From contig CAMZNS010000046.1 in the NCBI GenBank assembly GCA_947313855.1, positions 1 to 38,851 of the forward strand: a stretch of 38,851 nucleotides of DNA. The letters run 5' to 3'. The notes under the pieces were generated by a model. That model made no database searches and was not told where the DNA came from. It saw nothing but the letters and a program-made list of their open reading frames with translations. Positions within the stretch are counted from its first letter, which is position 1; each line of letters starts with the position of its first letter. The position numbers were made by a program, and so were the translations under genes. This document shows, in pieces, positions 15,243 to 24,210 of this stretch. Source of the DNA: an uncultured Deferribacteraceae bacterium (GTDB lineage: Bacteria; Chrysiogenota; Deferribacteres; CAMZNJ01).

Positions 15243-17702
15243 ATGAACTTTAATATCGATAGCTCTTTCCTGAAAAGCGATTTCACCCCACCCAAAAATA
15301 ATGGGGGAAACAACCTCGGTGCCCCCTCTAAATCACCCTTCTTGTCGTACCTACTGCCACCCAACAGCAACTCGAACCACCCCAACAACCGATCAGCATA
15401 CAACGACTTCTCCAAAAACGGGAACAACACAAGCCCGTTTGCGACCAATCCGTTTGCGACTAATCCGTTCGCCCAATCAGCACCAAAATCGTGGGAGAGG
15501 CAGTCCACATTCGCAGTATCCCACGATAGCGCCTCTTTTGCCCTCGGATACGCCGCCAAAGGGCACACCCAAAAACCTGAACTCAGCATCAGCAATACCG
15601 TTCGTAAGTTTAGCGACTACATCCAAGGGGAGATAACTCAATCAACCACAAAAACCCCCACCAATGTAGTTGACACAGAAACCGGTACGAAAACTCAGGA
15701 ACAACGTGTAGAAACAGCCAACACAGAAATCGACAACACGCAAGTTGCAAGCACAGAAACAACACGCATGCAAGTCGACAACACAGAAATCGACAACACA
15801 CAAGTTGCAAGCACAGAAACAACACGCATGCAAGTCGACAACACAGAGATCGACAACACAGAAACAACAAGCACGCAATCCCCCATGGACATACTCAACC
15901 AGATAGCAGACGCCCTCGAAGACTGGCTAGTCTCCATCGCCGACATACCAAACAAACAGATACAAGACAACATCCAAGCCCTAGACAGCACAACAAACAA
16001 CCTCGAATACCTCATTCACATGCTACGAAACATCGCCACACAACTTTCAAACAACACCGAAAATAGCCTCAACAACACAACTACCCATGGCGAAACAGTC
16101 AACGTATCCCTAAACATCACCGCAACAGAAACAGAAACACAAACACAAACTGAAACCAACAACAGTCTCAGCAACCACATCAACAACAGTACACCAAATA
16201 TACTGGGGATCATGGAGCAGATCGAACTCCTATTAACACAAGGACTCCAAAACGCACCCGATAGCACTAACGCCCTTTTCGAGGAGATAATATCAACCGT
16301 CACACAACTAAAGCTACAGCTTAATGTGGAGGGGTTGGCAGACGAAACAGCAAGCAGTACACAACCAAAAACCGCAGCAGGGCAAAACTCTGTCGCACCT
16401 GCCCTCAATACCCTGCTGAATACCATTGTTGGGAACACCGTCGGAAACACTAAACAGGAAACACTAGTCACAACCGACACTCAGGGGGAAAAAAATTCCC
16501 AGTCAACAGAGACACAACCGAAGGATTTAGGTGTAAGTCGTGGCAAAGGGGAAGAAATTTCCCACCTGAAGGTGGACAAAACAGTAAGCAGTAGCAATAA
16601 AGTAGTACTGCCCCAAGTGGACACACTAGCGTCAACACAGCCACAGGCTCAGGCAACACAGCCACAGGCACAGGCACAACCACAGGCTCAGGCACAACCA
16701 CAGGCTCAGTCGCAAGCTCAAGCAGCCTCAAGTGTTGTGGGTGGCGGTATGGGTGGTCTCAGCAATGTTGAATCATCCATACAGGCGAGTATTACCCGTA
16801 GCGATACCAGCATAACGTCGGATGGTTCATCGTTGCGACGTTCATCCCGTTCCGATCGTTCCGACGGTGCGAAGGTTTCCCCTGATGGCGAGAACCCAAC
16901 CCACAACACCACATCCACTCGCAAGCCCCTCTCAGTTCTCCCTCAAGGGGACAACATCTCTGCCCGTCTCGGTGGCAGGGGTGACGGTGGTTCCGCCACC
17001 TCTCAGGCTCCCAGCAGTGCCACCCCCGCCATGGGTCAGGGTCAGAGCATGGGTATGGGTATGGGCACAGCGACTAGCCTCGACTCCACCCCCCTCTACA
17101 AGCTTGATTCCATGACAGGAGGCTCGCAACTCCCCCAACCGTCTGCATTTCAGTCACCCTTTGCCCAGTCATCCCAAGCTTCTCTTCAGTCTCGCCAGCT
17201 CCACAGCAACAATGGGAACAGCTCTCAGGGCACACATCTGCGTCATGGTGAGGATGTTATTCGTCTTGGCAAGCTCATCAGCTCCAGTGCCAGCAATGGC
17301 AAGGAGAGTGTGCAACGTCTTTGGGTACAGCTCACCCCTGCCAACCTTGGCAAGGTGCATGTGGAGCTTGTTGAGCGTAGTGGTAGTTTGTATGCCAGAC
17401 TTCTCACCGATTCTCCTCAAGCCCACAAGACCATCGAGAGCAATCTCCAGCAGTTGAAGGATGCCCTTGCTGAGAGCGGCATCACCTTGGAGGAGCTCGA
17501 CCTCAACGGTAGTGGTGATGGCGAGGCGTTTGCGGATTCCAACGGTGCCAATGCCCATATGGATGCCCTTGCTCGTCGTCAGTTTATCAACAGCCGTTCG
17601 TCAGCCTCAGGCAACAGCGACGATTCAGCCCACTCAGGCGACCCGTCCAACATGGATGCTAGCTCGAGTAGGTCTTCCACGCCTAAGGGGATTTACGCTT
17701 AG
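15243..17702 (+). CDS. fliK: Flagellar hook-length control protein FliK
   Basis: Secreted ruler that stops hook growth at a set length and switches the export gate to filament substrates. It is 819 residues, about twice enterobacterial FliK. The C-terminal hook-control domain lies near residues 685-760: LWVQLTPANLGKVHVELVE, then LQQLKDALAESGITLEELDL. The N-terminal 650 residues are an extended, Thr/Ser/Gln/Asn-rich region with repeats: a 20-residue unit (TEIDNTQVASTETTRMQVDN) near 160-205 and a QAQAQP stretch near 465-495. A GAGGGG site precedes the ATG. It heads the fliK-flgD-flgE operon behind a predicted sigma-54 promoter. Confidence 0.92.
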   Translation: MNFNIDSSFLKSDFTPPKNNGGNNLGAPSKSPFLSYLLPPNSNSNHPNNRSAYNDFSKNGNNTSPFATNPFATNPFAQSAPKSWERQSTFAVSHDSASFALGYAAKGHTQKPELSISNTVRKFSDYIQGEITQSTTKTPTNVVDTETGTKTQEQRVETANTEIDNTQVASTETTRMQVDNTEIDNTQVASTETTRMQVDNTEIDNTETTSTQSPMDILNQIADALEDWLVSIADIPNKQIQDNIQALDSTTNNLEYLIHMLRNIATQLSNNTENSLNNTTTHGETVNVSLNITATETETQTQTETNNSLSNHINNSTPNILGIMEQIELLLTQGLQNAPDSTNALFEEIISTVTQLKLQLNVEGLADETASSTQPKTAAGQNSVAPALNTLLNTIVGNTVGNTKQETLVTTDTQGEKNSQSTETQPKDLGVSRGKGEEISHLKVDKTVSSSNKVVLPQVDTLASTQPQAQATQPQAQAQPQAQAQPQAQSQAQAASSVVGGGMGGLSNVESSIQASITRSDTSITSDGSSLRRSSRSDRSDGAKVSPDGENPTHNTTSTRKPLSVLPQGDNISARLGGRGDGGSATSQAPSSATPAMGQGQSMGMGMGTATSLDSTPLYKLDSMTGGSQLPQPSAFQSPFAQSSQASLQSRQLHSNNGNSSQGTHLRHGEDVIRLGKLISSSASNGKESVQRLWVQLTPANLGKVHVELVERSGSLYARLLTDSPQAHKTIESNLQQLKDALAESGITLEELDLNGSGDGEAFADSNGANAHMDALARRQFINSRSSASGNSDDSAHSGDPSNMDASSSRSSTPKGIYA
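15721..15860 (+). repeat. 60-bp in-frame repeat in fliK
   Basis: Units start at 15721, 15781 and 15841 (the third is partial). The first two differ at one base (ACACG versus ACACA). They encode the 20-residue TEIDNTQVAS... repeat in the extended ruler region. Confidence 0.93.
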
Positions 17703-17796
17703 GGGTAAACACTCTTAGTCGGCACGGTTGTCATCCAGCCCACACCCATACCACAGGGGTTGGGCAGATAATTTATACGAAAAATACTGCTTTTAC

Positions 17797-17856
17797 AGCA
17801 CAAGCACAAGCACAAGCACAAGCATAAGCATAAGCACAAGCATAAGCACAAGCATA
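17797..17856 (+). repeat. Ten 6-bp AGCAYA units before flgD
   Basis: Ten perfect-length hexamers, in order four AGCACA, two AGCATA, then alternating AGCACA and AGCATA. They end one base-pair step before the flgD ribosome site (AAGGGGG). Confidence 0.95.
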
Positions 17857-17867
17857 AGGGGGCACCA

Positions 17868-19529
17868 ATGCCTATCACTGACAGTACATTCTCTTCACCA
17901 CTTTACACCGGTGGCAACTCCGTTGAGGTGAACGGTACAACCATTCCTGTTTTCGAGAAGGCGTCCGATCGTGGTTCGTTAGATCAGAGCGACTTTCTGA
18001 AGATATTTGTTGAACAGCTCAAAACACAGGATCCCCTCAATCCCGAGAACTCCACGGACATGACCAGCCAAGTTACCAATTTTTCCCAGCTAGATGAGAT
18101 GCAAACCATGAATAAGAGTTTGGAGTTGATGGCGGCGGCATTCGGGCAGATGAACCAGTTTGACGAACTCAGTCAAGCCAGCGACTTTGTGGGCAAGAGT
18201 GCCATCTACGACGTTAGTGCGTTGGAGATTAAGAACGGCACTGTTTCCTCTCGGATAAACTTCAACATGGATGAGACAGCCTCTGCTGCTACCCTGACAA
18301 TTTTTGACGAAGATGGCAACGTTGTCGAACAGCGGGGGGTAACAGCCACCGTAGGGGCGAACACCTACACTTGGGACGGCACTGCCAACGGCAACCCCCT
18401 CCCTGATGGCAAATACTTCTTCCGCGTCAGTGCAACCGATCAAAGTGGCAAGGATATCTCGCCCCCTGTTGTGTCGGAGGGTATTATTCGCTCCGTTAGC
18501 GTCGATGCCGACGGCAACACCATCTTCGAGCTAGGGGACGGAACACGTGTTGCCAAAAAAGACATTATCGGTCTCAATGGTAGCGGTAGTGCCGAAATGA
18601 ACGCCCTCACAAGCATCAATGAGCAACTCATGGCTCTCCTTGCCGCTGTTGGCACTGGCACCGAGCTGAGTATTTCCGACGTTGAAGCCTTAGTTGGCCG
18701 TACCGTTCGCTTCACGAACTCCCTTGTGCAGATAACCGGTCAAAATAGTATCGACGTCAAGTACTCGTTGAGTGGCGACGCCGAGAATGTCAAACTCACC
18801 ATATTTGACACAGCTGGTAACGTTGTTTCTGAGCGTACCATGGAGAACCTCACAGCTGGTGTTAGCAGTTATCAGTGGAACGCAAGCGACAACGAAGGCA
18901 ACCCCCTCCCCTCAGGCAACTACTACTACCAAATGGAAGCAACCGATAAAAGTGGCAACCCTGTGGGTATTACTACTTTCGACGAGAAAAAGATTATTGC
19001 TGCAGAGCTCATCGACGGCATCGCCTACTACCAACTGGAGAACGATGCCATCATTACTTCCGACTCCATCTTCGGCATTATCCCCTCCGTCGCTGGCGAT
19101 AGCAACTACTCCAACCTCTCCGATGCGGCGTCTCTTTTGGGCAAAGATATCTCCTACGCGGGCAACTCTTTCCACTACAACGACGCCACCACTTACCCGT
19201 TCAGCTACAACTTAGGGGAGAACTCCCGCAATGTGGAAATTACTATCAAAAATAAACAGGGGGCCATAGTGAATACAATCAAGGTTGGAGCACAACCTAG
19301 CGGCAGGAACTCATTTATTTGGGACGGCACAAGCTCAAATGGTAACAATGTTGCTACAGGAGAATATACCTACCACGTTTCCGCCACCGATGCCAACAAA
19401 GCACCCCTGCCCGCCACCGAATACACCAAGGCAAACGTACTCGGTGTTGAGCTTATCGGCGGCGTTGTATACTTTACCCTCAGCTCGGGACAAACAATTA
19501 CTGCCGACAAAATTAACGGCGTAGCTTAA
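17868..19529 (+). CDS. flgD: Hook-capping protein FlgD with triplicated C-terminal module
   Basis: Scaffold that caps the growing hook and directs FlgE assembly, then is discarded. It is 553 residues against about 230 in E. coli. The N-terminal FlgD domain is conserved (DFLKIFVEQLKTQDPLNP, 42-59; QVTNFSQLDEMQ). The C-terminal module (short linker with VGK/VGR/LGK, FlgD-Ig domain, tudor-like strand set) appears three times, at 106-236, 274-404 and 421-553. Matching landmarks are LTIFDEDGNVV / LTIFDTAGNVV / ITIKNKQGAIV, TYTWDGT / SYQWNAS / SFIWDGT and SATDQSG / EATDKSG / SATDANK. AAGGGGG lies 5 bases before the ATG. It lies between fliK and flgE. Confidence 0.93.
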   Translation: MPITDSTFSSPLYTGGNSVEVNGTTIPVFEKASDRGSLDQSDFLKIFVEQLKTQDPLNPENSTDMTSQVTNFSQLDEMQTMNKSLELMAAAFGQMNQFDELSQASDFVGKSAIYDVSALEIKNGTVSSRINFNMDETASAATLTIFDEDGNVVEQRGVTATVGANTYTWDGTANGNPLPDGKYFFRVSATDQSGKDISPPVVSEGIIRSVSVDADGNTIFELGDGTRVAKKDIIGLNGSGSAEMNALTSINEQLMALLAAVGTGTELSISDVEALVGRTVRFTNSLVQITGQNSIDVKYSLSGDAENVKLTIFDTAGNVVSERTMENLTAGVSSYQWNASDNEGNPLPSGNYYYQMEATDKSGNPVGITTFDEKKIIAAELIDGIAYYQLENDAIITSDSIFGIIPSVAGDSNYSNLSDAASLLGKDISYAGNSFHYNDATTYPFSYNLGENSRNVEITIKNKQGAIVNTIKVGAQPSGRNSFIWDGTSSNGNNVATGEYTYHVSATDANKAPLPATEYTKANVLGVELIGGVVYFTLSSGQTITADKINGVA

Positions 19530-19549
19530 AACATACTACACACCAACCG

Positions 19550-19587
19550 AATACTGTGCCCAACACCAAACACACCCACACAGTATT
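19550..19587 (+). promoter_or_regulatory. Intercistronic hairpin between flgD and flgE
   Basis: AATACTGTG (19550-19558) pairs perfectly with CACAGTATT (19579-19587) around a 20-base loop. With no T tract it is unlikely to terminate fully. It may protect the upstream message or tune flgE level. Confidence 0.45.
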
Positions 19588-19634
19588 GATAAATGATAAC
19601 TAAGAAAAGAGCACTTTTATCGGAGGATACTACT

Positions 19635-22565
19635 ATGATGCGTTCCCTTTATTCTGGAGTAAGCGGTCTGCTTGTTCATCAGAAATCCATGGATGTTATC
19701 GGTAACAATATCGCGAACGTCAATACCATCGGCTTTAAGTCTGGTCGTGCAGTTTTTGCCGATATGATTAGCCAAACACTTCTCGGCGGAAAATCGCCCA
19801 CGGATAGCACAGGAGGAACGAACCCAAGACAGGTCGGTCTCGGTGCATACCTCCAAGCCGTCGACACCATCATGGCTCAAGGAACACTCACCCTCACCCA
19901 AAAACAGTCCGACTTATCCCTCTCAGGAAACGGCTTCTTCATGGTAAGTGGCTCCGGAAGCAACGACATCTCCTACACTCGTGCAGGCGACTTCAACTTC
20001 GATCGCGTCGGCAAATTTACCAATCCCAACGGTCTCATCGTACAAGGCTGGATGGCAGACCCTGTCACAGGACAACTGCAAACAGATACCGGTATCGGCG
20101 ATATTGTTGTCGGCACAGACTACCAAGTTATTCTGCCCAAACAAACCTCCAATATCAAAATGTCAGGGGTACTGGACAACAGAGCAACCGCTAGCGAACT
20201 CTCTTACCCCTCTTTCATGACCTATGCCAAAGCAAACGCCTCCATCTTCGGTATCGAATCCGACAACGCCTCATCACTCGGACTACAAAAAGGTGAACCT
20301 ATTCTTGTCCGCTCCGATGCCACTAGTCGCACAAACATGGCTAAAGCATCCTTGATTAGCACAGGTGGTAGCATTATACCTTTACAAGTGGACTCAACCA
20401 CATCCCTGTCGTTTAAGATTACCTCAAATGGTAACACCGATGTCATCGACCTAAAATACTCCGCCACTACTGGAACAACCAACTTCACAACCCTTGACGA
20501 CTTCGGACTTGCCGTCGCCGAAGCAATCAATACTGTTTCTGGTAATGCCGGTTCCGTAACCCACAATATTGTGAACGGTATGGTGGAGCTCACAGTACCT
20601 GCCCCCCCTGGTGGTGCCGACTTCCTCATCGAATCCATATCGGGCTCCTCCACAATTGAAAGTATGTTCGGCAACTTCATCGGCTCTACAATACCATCGG
20701 GCACTGTCGCAGTATCCGAACCCCTCAAGTATCAAGACGAGATCGTCGCCGGTATCGACTTCAATACCCTACAAGAATTCACAGACGACGTACAGTCCTC
20801 TATTCAAACCAATGTGGCTTCTAACTTTAAATCCACCTATCTCGAGAACATGTTTGGGTTACAAGACGGTGACCTAATCAGAATCGATGGTCCAGGTCTA
20901 ACAACTCCTGGTGGTACCACCGGTACAGCTATCATTAGGCTCCAATACACCGACGACCCCGCAAAAGTAAATACCGCACCAGCAGCTGGTAGCAGATACT
21001 TTTTCAACGACCTAAACGATCTTGCTGCCTCTTTCAACCACTTCACCACAACAACTGTGTTTTCCGTTAACGCCAACGGTGCCCTAGTTTCAACCGACAA
21101 CCGTGTCTTTGATGCTGTAAGAACAACGAATAACGCCGACATCGACTACTTAAGCTCACGTTTTAACAACACCGTACTGGGGCCCACTGCTGGTGCTACT
21201 GTTACAACCACGGCTATGAGCTTCAATGACGCCGGCAAAATCTCATACATGAACTACCGCGACAATACTAGTGCTCCTTTCAACAACCCCCTAACCAATT
21301 TTGAGATTATCCCCCAATATGCCAACTCAGGTCCCTTTGCAAATAACGTACTCGAAACCCAAGGACTAACCCTAAACGATATTGTTGCTCCGTTGAAACC
21401 CCTTCAAGACTTCGGTTTCTCCCGTATTTTCCTTGACGAAGCCACTGCTGACAACAAGATTATCGATCTGTTCTCCAACTCGGGCACAGACCTAGACTTC
21501 GTCTCTGGATCATCCTTGGAGCTCAACGTTCTAGTTGACGGCAAGACTCCCACAAATGGCATCAACAACTTCTCCGTTGGACGCCAAACACGCCTTGACG
21601 AACTCACCGAATTTATCGAAGACTACCTCGGACTAGGCATTTCACACAACAAAAAAGATAACGTGTTCATCGAAAACGGACAACTAAAGGTCATCGGCGA
21701 ACAGGGATCCGGCAACAATATCGACCTCTTCTCGTTAAAAGGTGTGCCTGAAGGTGCCCATGCCGTGTTCAACAACACCATGCTACCAAACTTCGACGTG
21801 GTCAACGCCACAGGGGGACGACTCGTAACCACACAAAAAATTATCGACTCCCAAGGTTATCAGTCTGAAGTGAAGTTTGATTTCGCCATGCAGAACCGTG
21901 AAGAGAATGTCTGGTACCTCACCGTATCCACACTCAACCCCGACGCTGTGATTACCGTGAACAACTCAACTACCAACACCGTTGCCATCAAGTTCAACAC
22001 CGACGGCTCTTTCGCCTACATGTACGACCCCAACTCGCAGCCTATCACAATCGTACAGAAACTCTCACTTAGCTTCAACCCCAACAACGGTGCCGCACGT
22101 ATCGACAACATCAATATCGCCCTAGGAGGACAAGGGAGCACCGACGGACTCGTTGTTTCAGGTATTGCTGGCGGTCTGACCGACGTGGACAACGATGGGT
22201 ACGTGCTCGGTGAGCTGACAACAGTCAACTACAACGACGCAGGACAAGTACTCGGCTCATACAGCAACGGCGTTAACCGCGTCTTGGCACAGCTCGGCAT
22301 TGCAACATTTACCAACTCACCGGGACTTATCAAAGCTGGCGACACTCTCTTCAACGAAACACCGAACTCAGGACCACCAGCCATCGGTACTGCAGGAACA
22401 GGTAAACGTGGTACAATCATGGGCTCTACCCTCGAGAACTCCAACGTACAGCTCAGCGAAGAGTTTGTTACTATGATCGTAACTCAGCGTGGCTTCCAAG
22501 CGAACTCGCGTACGATTACCACTTCTGATGAGATGCTCCAAGAGGTAATGAACATGAAGCGTTAG
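19635..22565 (+). CDS. flgE: Flagellar hook protein FlgE
   Basis: Structural subunit of the hook, the flexible joint between rod and filament. I place the start at 19635 because GGAGG stands 8 bases before it and the protein then begins MMRSLYSGVSGLL, the conserved N-terminus; an upstream ATG at 19593 adds 14 residues without a ribosome site. It is 976 residues, about twice E. coli FlgE. The conserved D0/D1 parts are at the ends (VIGNNIANVNTIGFK; EEFVTMIVTQRGFQANSRTI). The extra length lies in the central surface-exposed domains. I find no cysteine anywhere, which rules out lysinoalanine cross-linking of the spirochaete kind. It is the last gene of the operon. Confidence 0.95.
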   Translation: MMRSLYSGVSGLLVHQKSMDVIGNNIANVNTIGFKSGRAVFADMISQTLLGGKSPTDSTGGTNPRQVGLGAYLQAVDTIMAQGTLTLTQKQSDLSLSGNGFFMVSGSGSNDISYTRAGDFNFDRVGKFTNPNGLIVQGWMADPVTGQLQTDTGIGDIVVGTDYQVILPKQTSNIKMSGVLDNRATASELSYPSFMTYAKANASIFGIESDNASSLGLQKGEPILVRSDATSRTNMAKASLISTGGSIIPLQVDSTTSLSFKITSNGNTDVIDLKYSATTGTTNFTTLDDFGLAVAEAINTVSGNAGSVTHNIVNGMVELTVPAPPGGADFLIESISGSSTIESMFGNFIGSTIPSGTVAVSEPLKYQDEIVAGIDFNTLQEFTDDVQSSIQTNVASNFKSTYLENMFGLQDGDLIRIDGPGLTTPGGTTGTAIIRLQYTDDPAKVNTAPAAGSRYFFNDLNDLAASFNHFTTTTVFSVNANGALVSTDNRVFDAVRTTNNADIDYLSSRFNNTVLGPTAGATVTTTAMSFNDAGKISYMNYRDNTSAPFNNPLTNFEIIPQYANSGPFANNVLETQGLTLNDIVAPLKPLQDFGFSRIFLDEATADNKIIDLFSNSGTDLDFVSGSSLELNVLVDGKTPTNGINNFSVGRQTRLDELTEFIEDYLGLGISHNKKDNVFIENGQLKVIGEQGSGNNIDLFSLKGVPEGAHAVFNNTMLPNFDVVNATGGRLVTTQKIIDSQGYQSEVKFDFAMQNREENVWYLTVSTLNPDAVITVNNSTTNTVAIKFNTDGSFAYMYDPNSQPITIVQKLSLSFNPNNGAARIDNINIALGGQGSTDGLVVSGIAGGLTDVDNDGYVLGELTTVNYNDAGQVLGSYSNGVNRVLAQLGIATFTNSPGLIKAGDTLFNETPNSGPPAIGTAGTGKRGTIMGSTLENSNVQLSEEFVTMIVTQRGFQANSRTITTSDEMLQEVMNMKR

Positions 22566-22568
22566 TCG

Positions 22569-22726
22569 CAACGCTAACGTACAGCGATAACGCACAACCC
22601 TAACGCACAACACAGGCACCCTTTACTGGGTGCCCACGCCTAGCACGCACAACGCTAACGTACAGCACTAACGCACAACCCTAACGCACAACACAGGCAC
22701 CCTTTACTGGGTGCCCACGCCTAGCA
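22569..22726. repeat. 81-bp duplication with hairpin between flgE and glmM
   Basis: Bases 22569-22645 recur at 22650-22726 (period 81). Each copy contains GGCACCC-TTTACT-GGGTGCC, a perfect 7-bp stem (22615-22634 and 22696-22715), and short CTAACGCACAAC sub-repeats. They lie between convergent genes and may act as paired bidirectional terminators, although no T tract follows. Confidence 0.92.
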
Positions 22727-22736
22727 GTCAACTTTG

Positions 22737-24083
22737 CTACATCTCTCTTTTTTCGGCATTGTATGTTTGTTCGATGCTGGAGACGATTGATTGTATTTCG
22801 TCCATATCTTCCCCTTCGACCATAATTCGCAATAACTCTTCTGTGCCCGAATACCTTACTAAAATAGCCCCACGTCCTGCAATTTTGCTAGCGTAGTGGT
22901 TGATGATTGCCGTTGTTTGTGGCATGTTTGCTAGGGGGATTTTTTCTGTTGTGTGCACATTTTTCATAATTTGCGGGTATGTTTCGATAAATGCTGTTGC
23001 GTCTTCTAGGGAAGTATTTGTTTCCCGTAGCACTTCCAGCAGTTTGAGTGCTGATACGATACCGTCCCCCATATTTCCACACTCTCTGAAGATTACGTGT
23101 CCCGATTCTTCTCCTCCGAGCGTTATCCCTTGGTCGAGTAGTGCTTGTAGTACATGTTTGTCGCCCACAGCGGTTCTGACCATGCTTATGCCGGCGTTTT
23201 TGAGTGATTTTTCTAGTCCTGAGTTGCTCATGACCGTGGTTACGACACTATTTTTGTTTAGTGTTCCTTTATTTTTCATATGCAGAGCACAGACTGCGAG
23301 TAGGTCATCTCCAGAAACGATCCCCCCTTGTGCTGTGGTACATATCACTCGATCGGCATCGCCATCAAACGACACGCCCATGTGTGCTCCTGTTTCTCGC
23401 ACCAGATTCGCAACGATTTCGGGGTGTGTTGATCCGCATCCGGCGTTAATATTGTTGCCATCAGGTGTATCATTGATTACGTCCACCTTGGCACCAAGGT
23501 CGCGAAAAAGATTGGGTGCAACAGCGTAACTAGCACCGTTGGCACAATCCATGGCGATATGCCATCCGCTAAGGTCGAGGTGTTGGAATGTTTCTTTGAG
23601 GTGTTGAATGTAGGTGGTAATCAGAGTTGTGTCCCTTCGACTTGTGCCCAACTCCCTGTAATGGCTAGGCTCTAGGGGATGATTGTCGAGCAAACCCTCT
23701 ATTTTATGTTCAGTGTCTTCCGATATTTTCATGCCGTCATTGCCGAGAACTTTGATACCGTTGTAACTTACGGGGTTATGTGATGCCGACACCATAATGC
23801 CCAAGTGAACATCAGGCATTTGACTAACAATATAAGACAATCCGGGGGTGGGCAGTGTTCCCATGGATATGACGCTAACGCCAACACTATTTAAGCCTGA
23901 GCACAACGCACTCTCGATAAGGTGACATGACGAGCGAGTGTCAGTGGCAATAACCACCGTACCACTATTCCCCAAGTGATAACCGATGGCTTTCCCCAAC
24001 TTAAGGGTAAACTCTGGGGTGAGAAGCCCGTTTGGCGACTTCCCCCGAAGACCATCTGTACCAAAATACTTCGGACTATTCAT
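22737..24083 (-). CDS. glmM: Phosphoglucosamine mutase
   Basis: Interconverts glucosamine-6-phosphate and glucosamine-1-phosphate, supplying UDP-GlcNAc for peptidoglycan and LPS. It is 448 residues, a typical length. The catalytic phosphoserine loop is MVSASHNP (Ser101), the Mg2+ loop DGDADRV, the sugar-specificity loop GGEESGH, and the C-terminal phosphate site RYSGTEELLRIMVEG. GGAGG lies 7 bases before the ATG. It follows cdaA by 127 bp with a 13-bp repeat array between them. In Firmicutes GlmM binds and restrains CdaA, so the pairing fits a shared cell-envelope and c-di-AMP control point. Confidence 0.97.
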   Translation of the reverse strand: MNSPKYFGTDGLRGKSPNGLLTPEFTLKLGKAIGYHLGNSGTVVIATDTRSSCHLIESALCSGLNSVGVSVISMGTLPTPGLSYIVSQMPDVHLGIMVSASHNPVSYNGIKVLGNDGMKISEDTEHKIEGLLDNHPLEPSHYRELGTSRRDTTLITTYIQHLKETFQHLDLSGWHIAMDCANGASYAVAPNLFRDLGAKVDVINDTPDGNNINAGCGSTHPEIVANLVRETGAHMGVSFDGDADRVICTTAQGGIVSGDDLLAVCALHMKNKGTLNKNSVVTTVMSNSGLEKSLKNAGISMVRTAVGDKHVLQALLDQGITLGGEESGHVIFRECGNMGDGIVSALKLLEVLRETNTSLEDATAFIETYPQIMKNVHTTEKIPLANMPQTTAIINHYASKIAGRGAILVRYSGTEELLRIMVEGEDMDEIQSIVSSIEQTYNAEKREM

Positions 24084-24117
24084 AACCTAGCCTCCTAATG
24101 TGTTGACGTTGAAAATT

Positions 24118-24182
24118 AACAAGTAAAATTAATTGGTAAGACTAATTGGTAAGATTAATCGGTAAAACTGGTGGGTAAATTT
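24118..24182. repeat. Five 13-bp units upstream of glmM
   Basis: Five contiguous degenerate 13-bp units of the type AATTGGTAAGACT fill half of the cdaA-glmM spacer. One unit has TCGG for TTGG. The copies are diverged, so this array looks older than the others. Confidence 0.75.
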
Positions 24183-24210
24183 GGTGGTAGCCACGCCCTA
24201 GGTATCCTGC

